From Telmatactis stephensoni (taxonomy: Eukaryota; Cnidaria; Anthozoa; Actiniaria; Isophelliidae), in contig JALIZF010001691.1 in NCBI GenBank assembly GCA_029948255.1, forward strand, positions 248,001 to 312,000: a stretch of DNA of 64,000 bases, in the 5' to 3' direction. How positions within the stretch are numbered: the first letter of the stretch is position 1; every line of letters begins with the position of its first letter. The position numbers and the translations under genes were made by a program. Below the pieces are notes generated by a model. It searched no databases. It saw only the letters and a program-made list of their open reading frames with translations, and was not told where the DNA came from. Below, piece by piece: positions 11,014 through 23,332 of this stretch.

Positions 11014-14000
11014 CTGGTGATAGCGCAAAATTTACATTTATTAGCTTGGCCATATAATGATATCTATACAAAATCACATGCAAAAAGTAAAGAAAATATA
11101 TATGTTACATATGCTTTTATGGCAGGGAAACCGCAACAGCAAGTAACCAATTACTGTGGGCCCGTTAATAAACCTATAAATCGTTGATGATAACTAAACA
11201 AATAAATAATGAAAATAAATAAGTTAATTAATAATGATAAAACATAAGGGATATATATTAGTTTTTACAACAGCATGATACAGTGGGTCGAGCAAGGCTA
11301 CGACAAACTGTCATTACAGCTATAATTATCCAGAGAAGTGAAATAGTATGATACCATGATATATTTGAAAGAGTTAAGTTTGTCCATTCCCAAGTTCAGT
11401 TCATCTGCCAGGGCGTTCCATGTTCGAGTTGTCCTGATAAGGTGTGACCAAAATACTTAATGTAGAGGTAGTGTGTGTGAGAGTACAGTGTCCCCCAATA
11501 AGTGGGCAAGCGCTAGAAGACTTGGACACTTAAATAAACAGGGTTTTTTTATTTTGTTCTGAAATACCAACCACCATAATAACATATAGAATAACTGACA
11601 GTGACCGTCAAATTAAAAATATAATGAGGAAATGACATGGGTTTGTGTATAGCGAGGCTCCATATACACACCTAATTCCAAAATTAATCGGAGTTAAGAA
11701 GCATGAAATTCAAATGGGTCGTCAGGGACCAATTCTTCAGTTAATATATTATCCTTGGCTGCGCGTAATTTTTTTTCCCCAGTTTGTCAACAGTCCATGA
11801 AAAGGCAAGGAATTGTACACAAATGAACCAGAGAGGTGTAAACGAACAAATCACAAACCCGTGGAAATCGAGAGCATTTGCTTTGTTTATTTACACCTCT
11901 CTGGTTCATTTGTGTGCATTTCTTATCTTTTAACGGACTGTTGTCAGACTTCAAAGAATGTATTATGCGCAGTTGAGGCTGTGGATGACCAAGATATAAC
12001 TGTAAAATCATTGACATTTGATTTAAACACTAGACCAACCTCTTGTAGAGTGCAAAAAATATATCCGTGAAATACATGCAAATTACTAGATATTACAAAA
12101 GAGTACTGGTTAAACAATAGAAAACAACAGAATTTGCATAAAATTGCACAATTTAGTATCACAAATATTACACGGATATACTGTTTGGACTCTAAACTTT
12201 TATGTTTTTACAATTATTTGGTTGTCTGGTTACCATGTTTATTGGTCTGCTATGCTTGGTTGACATTTGTCATTAACCAATCATTTTCTTGTACACGTAC
12301 TTCGTACACGTCACACGGATTCACGGTGCCCTTCCGCTCCAGTGAAGTGGAAACGCCTGGTTACCGAGTTATGACGTCACGAACTGTATTTTATTTGTTC
12401 GATGGTGTTTTTTACGTTTTTTGTTCATCTATTGTTCTCAATTTGTGTAGAAATGGATAAAAAGTGGAAAAAAAGTTGCTTGTTGAACGTATATCAGTGA
12501 GAGCTGTGTTTGAAGGTCGGTCAACAAAGCTAATGTTATCAAACAGGCCGTCAAAACTCACTAATCACCGAGCGCCTGTTTGACCAAAAATGACAGTTTT
12601 GCAGCCAAACGGAAAAAGTTTTGAAGTCATAGTTTGATAGAAAATCACTCAGCCTTACTGTAAAACGAATAAACTAGAGGCTTGAGAAAAAGGCCACGTT
12701 TAGATTCTTTTATTCGCGTTTTTATGTATTAATGATCGACGTCCATTGTGACAAGAATCAAAGATATTCTACTTGTGAAGGACAAGGCAGTGTTCATAGC
12801 TCGTTGATGCATTAACTAAACCAGCTAAAGTACCAGTCTTTAACGCTCCATTGACTTAACCATCAGGTTCATATACCAACTTCTTGCTTCTTCAAAAAAC
12901 CGCGTAAATTGATTGTGATTTATGATTGTCGTTCCATTTGATCGGCTAACTTTTGTTAAAACTCATGTTAGTAACGATAAATCAGTTTGTGTTTGTTGAG
13001 TTAATGATTCGCTTTACATTCAAGCAGTGACCCCCACATTCAGAGAAACTCCAAGTGAAACATCATCAGCTCTCTCTTTTCTTTTCGCACACCATAAAAA
13101 GATTATTGGTGCTTTAAAAAAAGCGCTAGATGATGCTGTTCGTTAATTTCGATGTCAGTTCGACGTCGGGATGAAGTCCATTAAATATGAAACTGTTACC
13201 TTTGATCTTTGCTCATGCGATCAAGTATCGATTCAGGACTTTATTCACGAAAGTTGAAATTTGACATAAAATGCAGTTGTAGATTTAGTTTTGGTCGTTG
13301 TCAATACACATTAGTGTTTCTCAAGTTTCAAGCTGGGTAAAACTTAGCAAAAATGATAGTTTTGAACCTCGAATTTTCAAAGATAGCCAACGCCTTTAAC
13401 GAAAACTCAACGGGTACAAAAACATGCAAATAATTTTGAACATTTTTATTCTTAAAATCAAAATATACAACACAATATTAATAAAATCCAAGACCCATAA
13501 AATGGAAGCCGACCTATAGGAATTTTTAATTATTATATGTTAAATGTACTTTGTAGAACATAAACCGATCTTTACCTTTGAAACAGCGATCTCATGAATT
13601 ATTTATGAGCCACAAGCTGACGTTCTAAGACCAGTTGATCTTTCCATATATGGGAAACAAGTCAACGCGATTCAAAGCAACAATCAATTGGAGTAACAAG
13701 AGTTTAAACTCAGGGGAACGCTACGTTGCTAATATTGTAATATGGTCAAAAACGTATATTTTTGTACAGATAAGCTTTGAGGTTATGTAAAATATGTATT
13801 ATATCAATCGTGGAGGATTTGGCTTTTGTTCTGGGTAAAAAACGACTTGGAAAAATATTATTTTGATATAGGTAAGTTGATGTGATTGGAGTTCATTTTC
13901 TTTTTCTTTAAACTAAAAAAACAGCTCTTGAAATGAGGTAATTTTTCTAAAAACTTAAAGATAAAGTCTTTAAGCAAAAATGTTGGATTTGAAAATCTCT

Positions 14001-14180
14001 TAACATTTCGTTTTTAAGTATTGAAAAATTGCCTTTTCAATAGCTGCTTTCAAGCCTATACCGTGAAATATGGGTTTGTGGAATTGCGAAATAAGTTTAT
14101 TAACAAATAGCCCAAAGTCATGGAATGCTTTAAAGCACATTATAATAGATATATAGAGGATTTCTTGACCTAAAAGGAGA
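11014..14180. other. intergenic, mostly unassigned
   Basis: No gene recognised. A perfect 25-nt inverted repeat (11818-11842 / 11890-11914, CACAAATGAACCAGAGAGGT...) with a 47-nt loop looks like a small foldback element. A phrase 'GCGAGGCTCC' near 11650 recurs at about 24876. A perfect CArG box CCATATATGG lies at 13644-13653. The remainder is low-complexity AT-rich sequence. Confidence 0.4.
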
Positions 14181-14198
14181 ATTTGAAGTCAATTTTAG

Positions 14199-14503
14199 GA
14201 GATATTAAGACTAGGACAAAGCCAAGTCATAAATTAATAAATACCCGTACTTTGCCTTCACACCTTGGAGGAACAAAGAAACTGTTTATGGTAACGGCAG
14301 GTCTTACATTACTAGCAGCCGGTACGACTCAAATATCGATAAAATTATTGGAAAACAAACGATTTTTAGATGAAAATAATACCTTTTTTAACTTACTTGA
14401 TGGTTTACAAATTCTAACAAAACGTATTAATATTATGTATATGTTACTGGAGCATCGTCATAAGAAAATTGTTATCAAGACCCAAACTATTGTTTCAAAA
14501 TGA
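14199..14503 (+). CDS. possible terminal exon of a small membrane protein
   Basis: An open frame of about 100 codons follows a splice-acceptor-like 'CAATTTTAG' at 14190-14198 and ends at TGA 14501-14503. There is no ATG at its start; the first in-frame ATG is at 14287. Its translation includes one short hydrophobic stretch (MVTAGLTLLAAGTTQISI) followed by charged sequence. Codon use looks more coding-like than the surroundings, but I see no homologue and no matching upstream exon. It could also be chance. Confidence 0.25.
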
Positions 14504-15244
14504 GATTATTGACATTATTTTGCTGAGTTCCTAAAAATGATTTGTCTTGGCTGGGAATTGACAGACAATAGACGTTAACAGTTCAGTATAACTTTTAAAG
14601 GTCACTAACTTTTATTTTTTATAGTAAACTAAGAGATTTTGAAATTATCAAAGTAGTATTCTTGGCCGGAAGCTTTTTGAAAAATCGACGATAGAGCTAT
14701 AAAAGTCTTGAAGTATAAACTTAAAAAACTCATGAGCAACTACGACTAGTGACTTCAACAAAATTTATAATAGTCTATTTAATTGTTTTCAATGCTTTCT
14801 TCCACCTGACCAGTGAACGAATTGGTCGACATAAAAGATCAGTCCAGTGAAATGTTGATAACAGTAACGAGATGATGTACCGCTTATATCAGCTATAGTA
14901 CTATAGTACCTCGAAAGAAGAGAGGATTTCTCTAGCTGTCACGTTGACAGACACGTACAAATATAAAACGATATGCCCGATAGTATTTTCCCAAAAATTA
15001 GAATTAAATCATTGCACTTTATGTATTCCAAACAGATACTCGATTTGATTACTCAGAACTATAATCATGCAACATTGACAATCCTTTATCTATGAAAATT
15101 TAATTTTAATATGTATAGTTAGGTAAAAGCTCTATTCAAATCAATGCTTTTTTCAAACAAATGTGTACAAAGGTAGCTAAAGTTGATAAGAAAAGCTAGA
15201 ATATTTACAATTACCGCTTTTTTCCAGGTTATTTATTACCAGAA

Positions 15245-18200
15245 ATGAAGAAAATCCCGCGGTCAATCCCGTATATCCCGCGGGTCATTCTGGTTTTAGC
15301 ATTATTGTTTGGTGTAAAAGCTGAACGCAAATCGAAACCAAACATTATTGTCATCGTCGCTGATGACTTGGTAAGTAGATAAAGCAATCCTAAGCTTCTA
15401 AATACATATTAGAGAGTCATACAGTCGACGTTCTCGTAAACGATTACCCACAATATATCAAGGTGTGATCTCCTACGACAGTAAACACTATAGGGGGTCT
15501 AAATCAAACTACGTGCAGATAATTCACTCAATAATTTGCCATGTATATATCATCGTAAGGGACGAATGGAAATTTGTAACACCGAATAGAAAGAGAGATA
15601 TCTTACTAGCTAAAATACGGTGCTACAAATTTCCATTCATCCCTTGTTGTAGTAGTAGTTCACTCGTTATATCCGTTTCTATTTTACTGTAATAAGAGTG
15701 TTTCTCAGCTTAGTATTATAGAAGAAGCATTTATCCAATATGTGACAGCAAAGTGGTGTAAAAAAACGAAGAAAATGACAAATTATCGTCCCTAAAATGG
15801 GTCTCATTTACTCATCTATCCATCCATCCATTCATTCATCCATTCATTCATTCATCCATCCATCCATCCATTCATCCATTCATTCATTCATCAATTCATT
15901 CACCCATTCATCCATCCATCAATTTATTAATTCATGCATGGATCCATCCATCCATCCATTACAAGACATCACGGCATGGCTTACTGCACGAAATAAGACT
16001 TTTCATTCAACACGTAAAAAGTCTTCTCTTACTACATAGTATTAGTTCTTATATCATGCATTATTTCACAAATAGATTCCATTTTCCGTGCGTCTGTTCT
16101 TTAATAGATACACAGATGACGTCAAAATGTGGTGAGAACAAACAAATACGCCACGAGACGAAGTCGAGTTGCAGACTGTTGTTCTGATATTACATTTAGA
16201 GGATACAGACTCACGGACAAATGAAATCTATTTGTTTTATATTAAATTTATCGAAACATTTCAGCCATTCAATGACGTCATCTATGCATGTGTACTGTAA
16301 TCACACACGGTTCTCGACCAATCAGAGCGTAATATACCAATTATTATATTAATAACTATAGTACATGTGGATTTTAATGAAATAACATCTCATTTTCTAG
16401 GGCTGGGATGACGTCAGTTTTCATGGCTCGCCCCAGATCCCCACGCCAGCATTAGACGCCCTTGCCAACAATGGCGTAATTCTAAACAATTACTACGTAT
16501 CTCCGTTGGATACGCCGACAAGAGCATCGCTTATGACTGGAAAATACGCCATACATATGGGTAAGTATGATCAATATCTCTCTGCAGATGCAGGCAAAGC
16601 GCAAGCGCGCGAGGTAGCAGTGAATAAATTCCAAAACGGCAGTCCCTGACGCATGCGCATCTGCCAGTGGAAAAAAAGCAGATTTTTTGTATGACTAAAC
16701 GGCATGGTTGCTGGGATCGAGGCGCGTTTCACACTCCTGACAAAAACAGCTGTAAAATAGCTCTACGTTCATTGACTAGTTCTTTAAAAAAGATAAAGGG
16801 TACATTCTTTACTATAATAAAAACAATGGAGGCCTTGCAAAGAACAAGCGGGGACTGCAGCATGCTAGAAGTTTATTAATTCCTGGGTTGAATGTGACAC
16901 GTCAGCCATCTTGGATGACCTTCAACTAAAGATTTCTCCGACTATTGTGCGGTAATACGGGCAACAAAATCGTGCAACACTTCGCGCAATATTGTTGTGT
17001 TGCAAGTTGTAGAGAAGTGTTGTTCGCATTACCACCCAGTGTGCAACAATTTTTCTTTGTTACAAAACGTAAAAAGTGCTTCTACACTTCGTGTGTGCAA
17101 CATAGAAATTCTGTTGCACACGAAGTGTTAATACGACCAGCAATTCCTCTGCAATTTATAACTCAATTGCATGCAACAAAGTCGCGCGAAATGTTGCATA
17201 GTTTTGTTGTTCGTATTTACCACACCTTTAACGTCTCTTGCTTGGTCATCTTAATTCGCGAAGGAATCGATAAAACCAGCAATTGATTAAAACACTTTGC
17301 TAATATCACGTTTTCTTTAGGTATGCAACACGACACCATTCATAATAGGCAAGCTATGGGTGTGCCCTTACAAGAGAAATTCCTTCCTCAGTATCTACGT
17401 GAACAAGGATACAAAACTCATGCAATTGGAAAAGTAGGTTATATATTAAATGACTTGGTAGTTAATCTTGGTATACCTCGATTGAAAATAAATTGGGGAA
17501 ATACAGGCCAAAACGAGTGCAAATATAAAGAAATTATTCCACGGTATATATCACAGCCGTATTACACGCTCAGTTTGGCGCAGTGTAGCAGCTTGGAGTC
17601 TTAAGAACTTACTGTGATAATGTTAACAAATAAATTCCATTTTCCGTGCGTCTGTACTTTTATAGATGCACAGATGACGGCAAAATGAAACAAAAAAGTA
17701 CGCCACGAAACGAAGTCGAGTGGCATGACGTTGTTCTCACGACATTTTGACGTCTTTTGTGCATCTATTAGATTACAGATAAAAGGAAATTAAACATGGA
17801 ATCTATTTGTTTTATATAAGACTTATTAAATCATTTCAACTAATCTGAGTGCGCGTAAGATTTTGTGACGTAATCTATACGTGTGTACTGTAATCACGCA
17901 CTGTTCTCGGCCAATCGGTGCGCGCTTAATATACCGAGTATATATAATTATTGGTAATACAGTCTTAATTGACTGAGTTATTTCTCTGTATGTATAGTGG
18001 CAGCTTGGATTCTTCTCCAGGGAGTACACGCCTACGTATCGTGGTTTTGACTCGTTCTTTGGATTCTTTACGTCCAACCAAGACTACTACAAACACGTGG
18101 CTTATGATGGTGGATATGGCCTCGACCTGAGGAGAAACATGGACGTAAGTCACCATAGTAGCAATGCTAGACCCAACATGCAACAAACCCAATCAAATTG

Positions 18201-21200
18201 AAAAGCAAAACTCCCCCTAGCGTGCCCCCAGGGGTTAGGAAGACATGGTTTCTAATGTAATACAAGAAAAAGCGAAAAATATTAGTAAATATTTAATATA
18301 CGTCGTTAGCCCTACAACTTACTAAAGTGTTATCCACAATTGGTTTGTAGGTTGTATATAACGAGACTGGCGTCTATGGTACAGAACTATTTGCCAGGGA
18401 GGCAGATAAAGTACTCGAAAGCCACAAACAAGGTCAGCCAATGTTTCTTTACCTTGCACATCAAGCAGTGGCAGTAGGTAACATGGAAGAGCCTTTACAA
18501 GCTCCTGACCGATTCATCGCTAAGTTCGCTCACATCAAGGACACGCGAAGACGAACCTATGCAGGTATTGAAAGAAATATTGTCAAACATTCCTGAAGAA
18601 ATAGGAAACGAGGCAGTGTGCTATGTTGAGTAACAAAAGCACGCGGAAATTGTAAGAAGACTCGAAAAGTGTGAAGACGTTCTCCTAACGCTTCTCGCTT
18701 CTTCTTCCAATTCCAGCATGCCAATTCTCGGCCAATCAGAACGCGGATAACATACGAATCATTATATTAATTATAATTGTGTACTAACCATGATTTTAAT
18801 CACACAGCAATGGTAGCCTCTCTTGACGAGTCCGTGCGACAACTCGTAACAACTCTTAAACGCAAGCGTCTCTATGACAACACTGTCATCATCTTTACCA
18901 CTGACAATGGAGCAGCCGCTGGAGGTCTTGATATGAGCGCAGGCTCAAATTTCCCATTACGTGGGGTCAAAAATACTTTATGGGAGGGAGGAGTCCGTGG
19001 AGTGGCTTTTATTCACAGTCCGCTGATCAAACGCCGAGGTAAGAATGACATTATTTCAAATTGATATTTCTCGTGTCCCTTTAAACTTACAAAAAGAAAA
19101 TGGATTGACAGGTTTGACCTACAGTCGAACTTCACTCCTGAACAACGCCAACTCTCTTCAGCGACCAACTCCAGACTTGACATTTTGGGTGATCACTTTC
19201 AGGTGGTTTGATTATGTATTTTGTCATACGTCAGCGTATTAATTGGTTTCGATCTATAAAGTACGGGTCCCATTTAACTGACAGATTTTTCGTTTCTTTT
19301 TCGGTCTTTCGTTAGGGCACGCACTTTGGCGTTTAACTTTTCATTATTTCTTCTTTGGCTTCTGAATAAGTTTTAAAACAATTGCCCATTGTGGGTAAAT
19401 GATATCACACTGACAGGTATCATAAATCAAGAAACAATGTTTTTGTTTTACCGCAGGTCGTGTATATGACGGGCTCATGCATGTCTCTGATTGGCTACCT
19501 ACCATATATGGACTTGCTAATGGGAATTCTAAACGCCTAGGACAGATTGACGGTTTTGACTTGTGGGATGCAATATCTAAAGGTGGAGAAAGCCCACGGT
19601 ACGAAGTGCTTCATGGGATAGATCCCCTGCTTGGTAACCGCGCGTCATTGAGGGTCGGTGATTACAAGATTATAATGAATCAGAGCCTAAAGTTTTACGG
19701 TGATTGGTACAAACGTCCTGTATCACCCCATGAGTTGGATTACGTACGGAAGCCACGATTGGTCAGAAATGCTACTGTAACATGCAATAACAAGTTACCG
19801 CACCCTCTACTTCATACGCATGCGCCGTTGTGTAGTCCTATGAAGAAACCTTGTTTGTTTAACATTAAATGGGATCCCTGTGAGTACCATAACTTGGCCG
19901 ACTTCATGCCTAACACGCTTAAAGTTATGTTAGATAGGCTGAAATTTTACCAGCGAGCAGTCAAAGATCCTCTTTACCCTGCGTTGGATAACAGGGCTAA
20001 TCCTGATAACACGGGTGGTGTGTGGATTCCATGGCGAGATAGTCCCTTGATGGACCCAACACTCAATGACTTTATTTATCCATTTAGTTACGAAGACCAG
20101 TCAACTAATTCAACTAGTGGTCTATTGCTTAATAAGAACTTGCGTAAATTTATGAGAGATCAGTCGATAGTTTATCACAACGAAACAGGAGGACCTGGAA
20201 AAGGTCCTGCACCGAAAGCACAACCTGTGATCATTGTTAGACTCTCTCCTGAACCCACTACAGCCAAGCCAACAACTCCATATGTACCACCACCAACACA
20301 GGCACCAGTGACTACTCCATATATACCTCCTACTACTAACCCCCCAGAGACCACGCCCTATGTACCCCCTCCTACTAAACCCCCAGAGACCACGCCCTAT
20401 GTACCCCCTCTTACTAAAGCCCCAGAGACCACACCTTATGTACCCCCTCAAGTATCCTATGCACCACCACAGCAGTCAACTGTGCCTTATGTGAAGACCA
20501 CGCCCCCTTATGTTGCCCCTCCAGCAGTTTATCAAGAAACCACGGTACCGTATGCTGCTCCCCAGACCCAGCCAACAACACCTCCTACGGTGGCTGTCAC
20601 AACACCATATGTAGCACCACCAACAGAACCTACTACACCATATATACCACCCACACAACCTACCACACAACCAACTACTCAACCCACAACACAACCCACT
20701 ACACAACCCATCACACAACCCACTACACCTAATATTCCACCACTGTATGAGCACACGTTACCACCTGCACCAGCGGCTGCACCTAACCTAACCATCAAAA
20801 TTACCCTGGGCCAGCAAAACGTAAGCCAGAACTTACTGGCACCTGTAGTACCGCAACCTGTCAACCAACCGGCTCCTCAAAGTCAGCCAAGCCTGTGGGA
20901 CCATATCAACGCATTTCGACCAGACAACACCACTAACCAGATATCGACTAGTCAAGTACAAGAGTTGTCTGATGTAACTCCACCACCTGCAAGACTGGTC
21001 CATGTTGTACATAAAATACCTCATCCATACAGGAACTTTAACAAAACAGTCCCGCATTTCTCAGGTGTTCCTGAAGTGTTGGATATCATTGATGAGACAG
21101 GCAAAGGTGGTAAAGTGGAGGCGGGCAGTGGTCAACCAAGCACGATTCCACAGATATTTGATATCATCGATGAAATGCATAAGCCCAAGACCATCAAGAA

Positions 21201-21843
21201 GCCGGCTCATTTCACTCTCAAACATAAAGGGACAACAGCAACTAGCAAACCGCTGTCCATCAGTGACGTGGGCTCAGGTATGGGCATTGGACTGAACGGT
21301 CTTCCCCAGGGCATCTCGGTCTTTGGTTCAATGGGTGATAAGAAGTTAAAGACGCAGGAGGAGAAACACAAACCGGAAGTTGTTATGGTGCCACAGCCCT
21401 TGGATGATCACAATGTGCATACATTCTTTGGCAACATTACAATTGGTGGTCGTACGTACTACGTGGTTGGAAGTGAAAGTGATGAGCTGGCGCGAGTCAA
21501 GACCAAAGTTGACGGTGACAGAATAGTCGTTCACATGCCTAAATCGGCCCCAACACCACAGATAACCCAAAAGTCCCATATCACTGAAATGAAGGACATC
21601 ATAATTGAAGACAAATCAAAGACTGCTACCAAATCCCTCGCGGCCCACAACATTACGTCATACCCAACCAACGGTCAAAACGGAACCAAATGCGAGAAGG
21701 TCGTGCAACTTGACACTTCCGACAATGCGGTCGTCGTGTCGTCGGTTGTCATCGTGGTGATTGCATCGGCAATGGTTGTTGGTGTTGCAGTGGTTGCCAT
21801 GGTAGCGGTGGTTGCTAGGCATTGTCAAAATTCTAGGAATTGA
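15245..21843 (+). CDS. arylsulfatase-B-like pseudoenzyme with Pro/Thr stalk and C-terminal membrane anchor
   Basis: Seven exons give 1,125 residues: 15245-15370, 16401-16560, 17321-17433, 17998-18144, 18351-18564, 18808-19038 and 19457-21843. Order: signal peptide (about 1-26), sulfatase fold (about 30-530), Pro/Thr-rich repeats (about 590-765, units like TTPYVPPPT and TTQP), a linker with two DIIDE motifs, a membrane segment (about 1087-1116) and a short tail (RHCQNSRN). Family features seen: VADDLGWDD, RASLMTGKYAIHMG, TDNG, LWEGGVRG, HVSDWLPT. The FGly motif C-x-P-x-R reads D-T-P-T-R (Asp79). GKWHLG reads GKWQLG (Gln135). The HQAVH His is Ala223. Residues matching ARSB Ca2+/sulfate sites Asp40, Asp41, Arg83, Lys133, Asp286, Asn287 and Lys308 remain. 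It is probably a non-catalytic surface protein that may still bind Ca2+ or sulfated glycans (inference). A likely 5'UTR splice acceptor is at 15226-15227; AATAAA is at 21871-21876. Introns 1-5 carry MITEs. Confidence 0.92.
15559..15643. repeat. intronic hairpin with 26-nt arms
   Basis: GGGACGAATGGAAATTTGTA... (15559-15584) pairs with ...ACAAATTTCCATTCATCCC (15618-15643), loop about 33 nt. It lies in intron 1 of the sulfatase-like gene. The size suits a small MITE or a pre-miRNA-like foldback; nothing further decides between them. Confidence 0.55.
15812..15960. repeat. (CATC/CATT)n tetranucleotide microsatellite
   Basis: Interrupted tandem CATC and CATT units in intron 1 of the sulfatase-like gene. 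Frames through it (Ser/Ile/His repeats) are artefacts. Confidence 0.9.
16069..16362. mobile_element. intronic MITE, CRE-bearing family, copy A
   Basis: Begins 'AATAGATTCCATTTTCCGTG' and ends near 'CTCGACCAATCAGAGCG' followed by an AT-rich tail. It holds two TGACGTCA palindromes, one near each end (about 16117 and 16274). The same layout recurs at 17.62-17.96 and 33.45-33.72 kb. Located in intron 1 of the sulfatase-like gene. Confidence 0.75.
16947..17225. mobile_element. intronic MITE with about 50-nt imperfect TIRs
   Basis: Left end GTGCGGTAATACGGGCAACA and right end TGTTGTTCGTATTTACCACAC are inverted copies. The similarity extends through 'TGCAACA...TTCGCGC' for about 50 nt. It lies in intron 2 of the sulfatase-like gene. 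The frame across it is not a gene. Confidence 0.75.
17622..17962. mobile_element. intronic MITE, CRE-bearing family, copy B
   Basis: Closely matches copy A from 'ATTCCATTTTCCGTGCGTCT' to 'CTCGGCCAATCGGTGCGCGC' but its CRE sites have decayed (TGACGGCA, TGACGTAA). Internal inverted phrases 'GATGCACAGATGACG' / 'GACGTCTTTTGTGCATC' make a foldback. It ends only about 36 bp before exon 4 of the sulfatase-like gene. Confidence 0.75.
18590..18775. mobile_element. degenerate foldback fragment in intron 5
   Basis: Contains 'TCTCGGCCAATCAGAACGCGG' followed by an AT-rich tail, like copies A-C, but the 5' half differs. Likely a related, decayed element. It ends just before exon 6 of the sulfatase-like gene. 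Confidence 0.45.
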
Positions 21844-22442
21844 ACTTTAAAATGAGCCAATTTTAATTTTAATAAAGTTTATTTTTAGACTCTGACGTCA
21901 GATCGATTGGCATAGCAACAGTTATGCTAAACGTCAATTGTATTTATCAGATAACTGATTCAAACAATCATCTCAGAATAGGCGATCTATTTTTTTGCGT
22001 TTTGCCTAAATGATTGTTACTGTATTTTCCATGTGATTGTCAAACCGTTGCTATGTATCGATTTACATATGTAAAGTACTTCGCTGTTGTACAATCATCT
22101 GAGTTTGTTTGATATAAAAATGCACAAATCACCACAAAATCACGACAAAGGCCTTCAAAACACAGTTTGGTTGGTCGCTATTATAAATTGCCTTTAATTT
22201 AAAGGTTTAATAGTTTAAATAGTTTTAATTTCTTTCTTTTGTTTGCTACGTATTCGTATCAAGAGACTGATAGACAATCAATGTTTACTGTGATTATAAA
22301 ATACTTTAGTTAATAATGTACAAAGATGATTACAATACATGGACCAATAAACAATATCAAACGAACAACGAATGAGTTCAATATTGCTACAGAAAACACA
22401 TTGTGCTAGAATCTGAGCATTATGGGTTATTTATAAAAGACC

Positions 22443-22545
22443 TCGCAAAGGATCATGGTTCGCATCGCAGCCCGCAAGGCATCATTGTTGATAACGCTGC
22501 CCGCAAGGCATTTTTACTTATACCGCAGCTCGCAAAGCATCATAA
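22443..22545. repeat. 29-bp tandem repeat, about 3.5 copies
   Basis: Units read CCCGCAAGGCATCATTGTTG... and CCCGCAAGGCATTTTTACTT..., each 29 bp. Diverged copies lie on both sides (CTCGCAAAGGATCATGG, CTCGCAAAGCATCATAAG). There is no spacer, so it is a minisatellite. Confidence 0.75.
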
Positions 22546-23255
22546 GTGATTGGACAGTTTGTTTTCTACATGTTTATTCGTAGTTCACAGCTGATAGAAA
22601 TACGCTATCATCTTGTCTATCACCGTTTAGCACTTCGGTCTACCTTGTTATCTTCGTGGCGGCAAGTTTATCATCAATAACTTTAAAGTGTTTTTTTAAG
22701 AGTTCCATTAAATTCCTGCCTATCACAGACAGTCGGAATTTAGCGATATTGAAGTCAAATGTTCTAACTGGTCAAATATGGCCGAGTGGTAAGAGTAAGT
22801 TATCTCGTTATCGAGCCTTTTCAAGTACCATTTAAGGTGTACGTTAATGAAGTATGGCGACTATTGAACCGGTCAAGAAGTTCAAGGAGATGAATTCTTT
22901 AATGTATACTATTTTTGTAGTGTATGACGTCGATTCCTCGGTTCTTGACTACCATGTTGGGACAATGAGTGGCTAAGAACACTTCTCCTGCTAGCCTACT
23001 CAAGATTACAGTACAAGCTTTGAATCTTGATGAAATTAAAAACACAAAAACGACAACAGCCTCGTGTTTGTATAACATAGACAAACCTCCTCCCACGAAT
23101 GAGTCAAGCGTAGTCTGTGATGTCAGTATTATTGGTTTCACTTCAAAAAGTTGTACGCAAAACTGGTGCCTTCATAATCGAGTTTGGTATATGAAACTTC
23201 GAGTAAGAAAATTTTCAAAGAAAAAAAAAGCAAGCAAAATCGGAAAAAGGGACAA

Positions 23256-23332
23256 AAGAAACAAAGAAAGAAAGAAAGAAAGAAAGAATGAACGAATGAA
23301 TGAATGAATGAATGAATGAATGAATGAATGAA
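23256..23332. repeat. (GAAA)n-(GAAT)n microsatellite
   Basis: GAAA units to about 23287 followed by GAAT units to about 23332. Frames through it on either strand are artefacts. Confidence 0.9.

Noticed and set aside
20122..20864. Gly/Cys/Trp/Tyr-rich minus-strand frames
   Set aside because: Antisense shadow of the Pro/Thr repeats of the sulfatase-like exon 7.
22443..22545. 29-bp direct repeats recalling a CRISPR array
   Set aside because: Units are contiguous with no spacers, diverged, and the DNA is eukaryotic.
22780..22845. tRNA Leu/Ser gene (GGCCGAGTGGTAAGAG)
   Set aside because: No acceptable B-box or acceptor stem; at best a degraded SINE head.
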